Shown here: positions 37,662 to 41,648 of the stretch, in pieces | Numbering within the stretch: the first letter of the stretch is position 1 | Layout: every line of letters starts with the position of its first letter | From: Gammaproteobacteria bacterium | GTDB lineage: Bacteria; Pseudomonadota; Gammaproteobacteria; CAMYNG01 | Assembly: GCA_011051615.1 (NCBI GenBank) | Contig: DRKU01000193.1 | Span: 1 to 41,648, forward strand | Direction: 5' to 3' | DNA: 41,648 bases | Notes under the pieces: generated by a model | Database searches by the model: none | What the model was told of the DNA's origin: nothing | What the model saw: only the letters and a program-made list of their open reading frames with translations | Program-made: the position numbers and the translations under genes

Positions 37662-38725
37662 TCCGCGTTGGCGTACTCGGCGCGACAGGTTACATGGGCG
37701 GTGAAGTGCTGCGTGTCCTGCTGGATCACCCCGAGGTGGAGATCGCCTGGGCCACGGCACGTCGCGGCGGCAACATTGAGGACTACCACCCCAATCTCTT
37801 CGGGTCGGGGATCACGTTGACCCCACCCGATGAGACCGACACCCCTGACGTGGTCTACACGGCCCTGCCCACGGCGGTGAGCATCAAATGGACACGTCGT
37901 TTTCTCGATGCGGGTAGCCGTGTCATCGATCTGGGTGCGGCCTTTCGTCTCACCGATCGCGCGCAGTGGGAGGCCACCTACGCACAGTCGCACTCCGATT
38001 GGCCGCTGGCGGAGGAGGCGGTGTATGGCATCAGTGAATTGCACCGAGAGGCGATCACCGCCACACGCCTGGTGGCCAACCCGGGCTGTTTTGCCTCGGC
38101 GGCCATCTTCGCCCTTGCGCCGCTGCTGGCCGAGGGAATAGTCGAGCCCGGGCAGCTGGTGGTCACGGGACTGTCCGGCAGCGCCGGCATGGGTGCGGGC
38201 CTGTCGCGCGCCGCACATCATGCGGAGATCGGCAATAACCTCGTGCCCTACAACGTTGTCGATCATCGTCACAGCTACGAGATGGAACAGGAACTGCGTG
38301 CCCTGGTTCCGGCCGCAGTGGCGGAAACCCTGCAGGTCCATTTCACGCCGGTGTATGCGCCCATCACGCGTGGCATATTGAACATCTGTCATGCCTTTGC
38401 CGATCCTTTGCCGGACAGGCCTGCCCTGCTGGAGCTGTTTCGTACGTTCTATGCAATGCACCCCTTCGTACGGATCTACGACGTGGAAGGGGACAGTGGT
38501 GAGGCATGGCACTATCGACCGTGGCCGTGGGTATCGGCCGTCAGTGGCAGCAATTACTGCTACCTTGGTCTGGAGGTGGATGAAAAGCGTGGAAGAATCG
38601 TCGTCTTCAGTGTGCTGGACAGCCTGGGCAAGGGTGGCGCACAGGCCGGGATCGAGAACATGAACCTGATGATGGGTTTACCGCGCACGATGGGCCTGCG
38701 GGCACGCGCCTGTCATCCGGCATAG
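37658..38725 (+). CDS. argC: ArgC/LysY-family N-acyl-phosphate reductase
   Basis: 355 residues. N-terminal NAD(P)-binding site LGATGYMGGEVLRVLL, catalytic Cys144 in LVANPGCFASAA, then LSGSAGMGAGLSRAAHHAE and the HRH motif (203-205) of the second domain. The family reduces N-acetylglutamyl-phosphate (ArgC) or the LysW-bound aminoadipyl-phosphate (LysY). The S-A-G...H-H block here differs from the usual ArgC S-G-A-G-R block and reminds me of LysY. I still call it argC as the commonest function. Start at ATG 37658 overlaps the aminotransferase stop by four bases. Convergent with the GGDEF-EAL gene, eight bases apart. Confidence 0.85.
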   Translation: MIRVGVLGATGYMGGEVLRVLLDHPEVEIAWATARRGGNIEDYHPNLFGSGITLTPPDETDTPDVVYTALPTAVSIKWTRRFLDAGSRVIDLGAAFRLTDRAQWEATYAQSHSDWPLAEEAVYGISELHREAITATRLVANPGCFASAAIFALAPLLAEGIVEPGQLVVTGLSGSAGMGAGLSRAAHHAEIGNNLVPYNVVDHRHSYEMEQELRALVPAAVAETLQVHFTPVYAPITRGILNICHAFADPLPDRPALLELFRTFYAMHPFVRIYDVEGDSGEAWHYRPWPWVSAVSGSNYCYLGLEVDEKRGRIVVFSVLDSLGKGGAQAGIENMNLMMGLPRTMGLRARACHPA

Positions 38726-38733
38726 GCGGTAGC

Positions 38734-41295
38734 CTAGTGAACTGCCTGCAGGCGGTATTTCTGGTACCAGGCGAGGAGTTCAGGTTTGCTTAATGGCCGT
38801 GAAATATGGAAGCCCTGGGCCAGGTCACAGCGGTGTTGGCGCAGCTGCAACAGGGTTGCCTGGTTTTCGACACCCTCGGCAACGACCTTGAGTCCGAGAT
38901 TGTGCGCCAGTTCGATAGTGGAGCGCACGATGATGGCATCGTTCTCATCATCGAGCATGTCGATGACAAAGGATTTGTCGATCTTGAGGCTGTTGACAGG
39001 CAGCATCTTGAGGTAACCCAGAGAGGAGAACCCGGTACCAAAGTCATCCACTGCCAGGTCCACACCCATGGCACTGAGCTGGTGAAGCACCTCCCGTGCG
39101 CGTACGGGATCATTCATCATGGCACTTTCGGTGATCTCCAGCGACAGCCTGTCAGGTGGCAGGCCCAGGGAGTCAAGGGCATTCTGGATCTCCGTCGGCA
39201 GGTCCGGATCCTGCAGGTTCCAGGCCGACAGGTTGATGGCAACTCTTGCCCCCTGATCGCCGAAACGACATTCGGCACAGTCACTTATGGCGGTATTGAT
39301 CACCCACCGGCTTAGCGGGCCAATCAGGCCGGTATGCTCGGCGAGGCCAATGATTCTTTCTGGTGAAATAAAACCCAGTTGCGGGTGTTGCCAGCGCAGC
39401 AGCGCTTCAACAGCGATGACTTCACGGCTGAGGAGATCGATCAAGGGTTGATAGAAGAGGGTCAGATGTTGGGGGGTCTCGATCTCCTTGTGCAGGTCTC
39501 CGACCAGTGCAAGCTGGTCTACGCTATGCAGATCATGCTGTTTCTCATAGACGAAGACATCGAGATTGTTCTGTTTGGCAACATACATGGCGATGTCGGC
39601 GTGTTTTATAAGATTAATGGCATCTTCGCCATGCTCAGGGAATGTGGCGACGCCGATACTGGCGCCAACATAGAGATTCTGCTGCTGAATTGAGAAGACC
39701 TGATTGATGGTAGTTGCGATTTTCTCTGCAAAGATACGTGCCTGTTCCGAGCTGGTATTCGGTGCAACAATGGCAAACTCATCACCACCCAGGCGTGCAA
39801 TGGTATCGGAGTCACGCATGCAGTCTTCGAGGCGTTGCCCAACCTGCTGAAGAAGTTCATCGCCCACCTGGTGGCCAAGAGCATCGTTAACCTCCTTGAA
39901 CCGGTCCAGATCGAGTAACAATACAGCGACGGGTTGTTCGGCACGGCGCATCAGGTGAATGGCCTGTTCAAGACGATCATTGAGCAGCATCCGATTGGGT
40001 AAACCTGTCAGGGCATCATGCAGGGCCTGGTGTTCCAGTGCCATCTGGCGCTCGTGGATCTGATGCCGCATGGTATTGAAGGCCTGGATGAGCGTGCTGA
40101 TTTCCCGGCTGCTCTGGTCTTCAAGCTGATAGTTTGCAGTCTGGCCTTCACTGGCCAGGGCATCGGCGATTCTGGCAATGGGGCCAAGTATCGAGCGGTC
40201 CATCATCACGTAGACCAGCACCATGAACAGCAGGGCGATACCGGTAAGTGTCCAAAGCATGTGGCTGAGCTGGTTGGCAGCATTCTGAACTCTCGCGGTA
40301 TTGCTTTCCGACCACGTAATGATGGTTTGTTCCATGTTGCCAAGGAGTTCAAGTACCCGGTGTTGCACGGGCCGCAGGTTTTTCTTGAGAAACTGAACAT
40401 CTCCACGCCAGATGTTGGCGGAGCGCAGTTTCTTGACCGACTCCCAGTTCCTTTGCCATGTTCGGGAGGCCTCGCGCATGGCTTCCAGCGCCTCCTCTGA
40501 TTCAAGGCCCAGCTTGCCTGCTTTCTTCAGTGCTTCCAGCCCATCGAGTTTTTGCTCGATGACTTCGTGGTACTGACCGATGTTGATTTCCTGTGGCGTG
40601 GTTTCGATGTCCCGCAGCCCGGCAAAACGGATCACCACGGCGCGAAAGTTCAGGATCTTCTGACGCCACAGGCTGCGCACTTCCGCAAAGCGTCCGTACA
40701 GGGCCGATGCATAGGGTTGGCCATCCTGCAGGGCGATCTCATTCAAGGCCTGGGCGACCGCCGTCTCAAACGTGTTGTTGGGTTCGAGGAGTTTCCTGCT
40801 GATATAGGGCAGGATGGGATAGACCCAGTTCGTATCCTTGCGCATTTCAATCAGCTGCTCGGCGCGGGCAGACAGTTTTTCCAGTTGTGCACGTAGTGCC
40901 GCCAGTTCCTGTGACAGCTTGCCAAGTTCACCGAGATCATGGCGGCCAATATTGTCCAGGTGCGCATGGGCGCGAGACAGACGTTCCAGAATGATCCGTT
41001 CGTGCTCCGGCTGCGGAGAGATCAACATGGCATTGAGTGTGGCATCCGCCGCCCAGATCTCGTCGCGGGTCTTGCCGAGCAGGGCGGTCAGTTCATCACG
41101 TAATACCAGTGAGGCGGTGTTGGCCTGGTTGACGTTGCGGATATACCAGCTGGAGGCCAGTGCACTGGCCAGCAGGAGGACGGCCAGGATGGCGGCCACA
41201 CGCAGGTAGCGGGCACGGAGACTTCTGGGTTGTGAGGTGGGCGCGGTCATGTCAGCTGGTGTCGTATTCCGGCCCTCTTCCCTGTATGGCATCAA
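38734..41295 (-). CDS. Membrane GGDEF-EAL cyclic-di-GMP enzyme
   Basis: 853 residues. A transmembrane segment near 30-48 and a second near 345-370 flank an all-helical periplasmic sensor domain. A HAMP-like linker (RSILGPIARIADALASEG) leads to the GGDEF domain, with GGDEF at 503-507 and an RxxD inhibitory site (RDSD) five residues upstream. The EAL domain follows: EALLRW from 630, NLS, EITES, DDFGTGFSSL at 749-758, KID and AEGVEN. Both domains keep catalytic residues, so it could make and degrade cyclic di-GMP; which dominates is unknown. Met16 is an alternative start. A TATAAT is seen upstream on the minus strand at 41392-41397. Confidence 0.93.
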   Translation of the reverse strand: MMPYREEGRNTTPADMTAPTSQPRSLRARYLRVAAILAVLLLASALASSWYIRNVNQANTASLVLRDELTALLGKTRDEIWAADATLNAMLISPQPEHERIILERLSRAHAHLDNIGRHDLGELGKLSQELAALRAQLEKLSARAEQLIEMRKDTNWVYPILPYISRKLLEPNNTFETAVAQALNEIALQDGQPYASALYGRFAEVRSLWRQKILNFRAVVIRFAGLRDIETTPQEINIGQYHEVIEQKLDGLEALKKAGKLGLESEEALEAMREASRTWQRNWESVKKLRSANIWRGDVQFLKKNLRPVQHRVLELLGNMEQTIITWSESNTARVQNAANQLSHMLWTLTGIALLFMVLVYVMMDRSILGPIARIADALASEGQTANYQLEDQSSREISTLIQAFNTMRHQIHERQMALEHQALHDALTGLPNRMLLNDRLEQAIHLMRRAEQPVAVLLLDLDRFKEVNDALGHQVGDELLQQVGQRLEDCMRDSDTIARLGGDEFAIVAPNTSSEQARIFAEKIATTINQVFSIQQQNLYVGASIGVATFPEHGEDAINLIKHADIAMYVAKQNNLDVFVYEKQHDLHSVDQLALVGDLHKEIETPQHLTLFYQPLIDLLSREVIAVEALLRWQHPQLGFISPERIIGLAEHTGLIGPLSRWVINTAISDCAECRFGDQGARVAINLSAWNLQDPDLPTEIQNALDSLGLPPDRLSLEITESAMMNDPVRAREVLHQLSAMGVDLAVDDFGTGFSSLGYLKMLPVNSLKIDKSFVIDMLDDENDAIIVRSTIELAHNLGLKVVAEGVENQATLLQLRQHRCDLAQGFHISRPLSKPELLAWYQKYRLQAVH

Positions 41296-41391
41296 CTCCC
41301 TGAAGTTATGGTTGGTGGGACGGCGTTTGTCGTCGCAAAACGTCGCATGCCGATGTTGAGAACATCCCCAGGTGCCCTCGTGTCTCTCCTT

Positions 41392-41397
41392 ATTATA
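41392..41397 (-). promoter_or_regulatory. Perfect -10 box upstream of the GGDEF-EAL gene
   Basis: TATAAT on the minus strand, about 97 bases before the first ATG, in the most AT-rich part of this spacer. I see no good -35 box at 16-18 bases, so an activator or read-through from the tRNA may also be involved. Confidence 0.35.
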
Positions 41398-41552
41398 TGT
41401 TTATGTATCGCCCATGGTGCTATCGGCTTTAGGGTAACGCAGCGGGAACGGGCCGGATCCTCGTTGATCACGTATGGATAGAAGGGATAAGCAGCGATTT
41501 TGCCATTGTTTCGTGTAGCGGGTGTATACAGGACCGGCCGTGCTGGCAGCAG

Positions 41553-41571
41553 GGCTCGGTGGCACCGAGCC
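41553..41571 (-). terminator. Hairpin downstream of tRNA-Pro
   Basis: GGCTCGGT (41553-41560), loop GGC, ACCGAGCC (41564-41571): eight perfect GC-rich pairs, 30 bases beyond the tRNA 3' end on the minus strand. No T tract, so it may be a weak terminator or a processing signal. Confidence 0.5.
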
Positions 41572-41599
41572 GACCGTGCATATGGAAACAGGCAGTGAA

Positions 41600-41648
<49 letters not shown>

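Overview
The window is chromosomal DNA from a GC-rich gammaproteobacterium. The ribosomal genes follow the Escherichia coli spc/alpha order exactly, and the C-terminal domain of RpoA is almost identical to the E. coli one. The alpha-2-macroglobulin/pbpC pair, the SSB tail and the YajR-type transporter fit the same class. S4 and L36 are both the zinc-binding type, unlike E. coli S4, which suggests a lineage outside the Enterobacterales. A Chromatiales-like or other sulfur-oxidiser-like lineage is my guess and is not proven by the sequence.

Layout. 1-6223 (+): end of rplF, then rplR-rpsE-rpmD-rplO-secY-rpmJ and rpsM-rpsK-rpsD-rpoA-rplQ, closed by a strong terminator. 6306-8539: a SAM hydroxide adenosyltransferase (+) facing a GGDEF diguanylate cyclase (-). 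9015-17441 (+): alpha-2-macroglobulin with an intact thioester motif, penicillin-binding protein 1C, and an MJ1255/VC2487-type glycosyltransferase. 17622-18101 (+): a small TPR-like protein. 18109-20958 (-): uvrA, divergent from a YajR-like MFS transporter (21180-22532, +), followed by ssb (22725-23171, +) and a bidirectional terminator.

23253-29687 (-) is a run of eight genes whose products all carry export signals: a cytochrome-like lipoprotein, two tandem related outer-membrane beta-barrels (one with an SH3 domain), a TlpA-type thioredoxin, a tiny DUF4266 lipoprotein ending in GGGCGCN, a DUF3570 outer-membrane protein, a coiled-coil periplasmic protein and a large TPR/coiled-coil protein with a Pro/Ala/Glu/Thr repeat tail. 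Divergent from it, after a 571-bp gene-free gap, lies a three-gene operon (30259-35137, +): an exported CXXCH protein resembling DUF1588/DUF1585 proteins, a di-CXXCH lipoprotein and a Tat-exported DUF1501-like protein. Together these 12 kb look like an uncharacterised envelope and periplasmic redox system and are the best candidate for new biology here. The TPR plus paired beta-barrel set resembles the GltA/B/C part of the myxobacterial envelope machinery. The thioredoxin could keep the Cys residues of the cytochromes or of DUF4266 reduced.

35209-38725: a MocR-type regulator (-) diverges from an ilvE-like class IV aminotransferase (+) whose stop overlaps the start of an argC/lysY-like reductase. 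A triple direct repeat lies in the shared control region. 38734-41295 (-): a membrane GGDEF-EAL protein. 41601-41648 (-): the 3' part of a proline tRNA (anticodon CGG) cut by the window edge.
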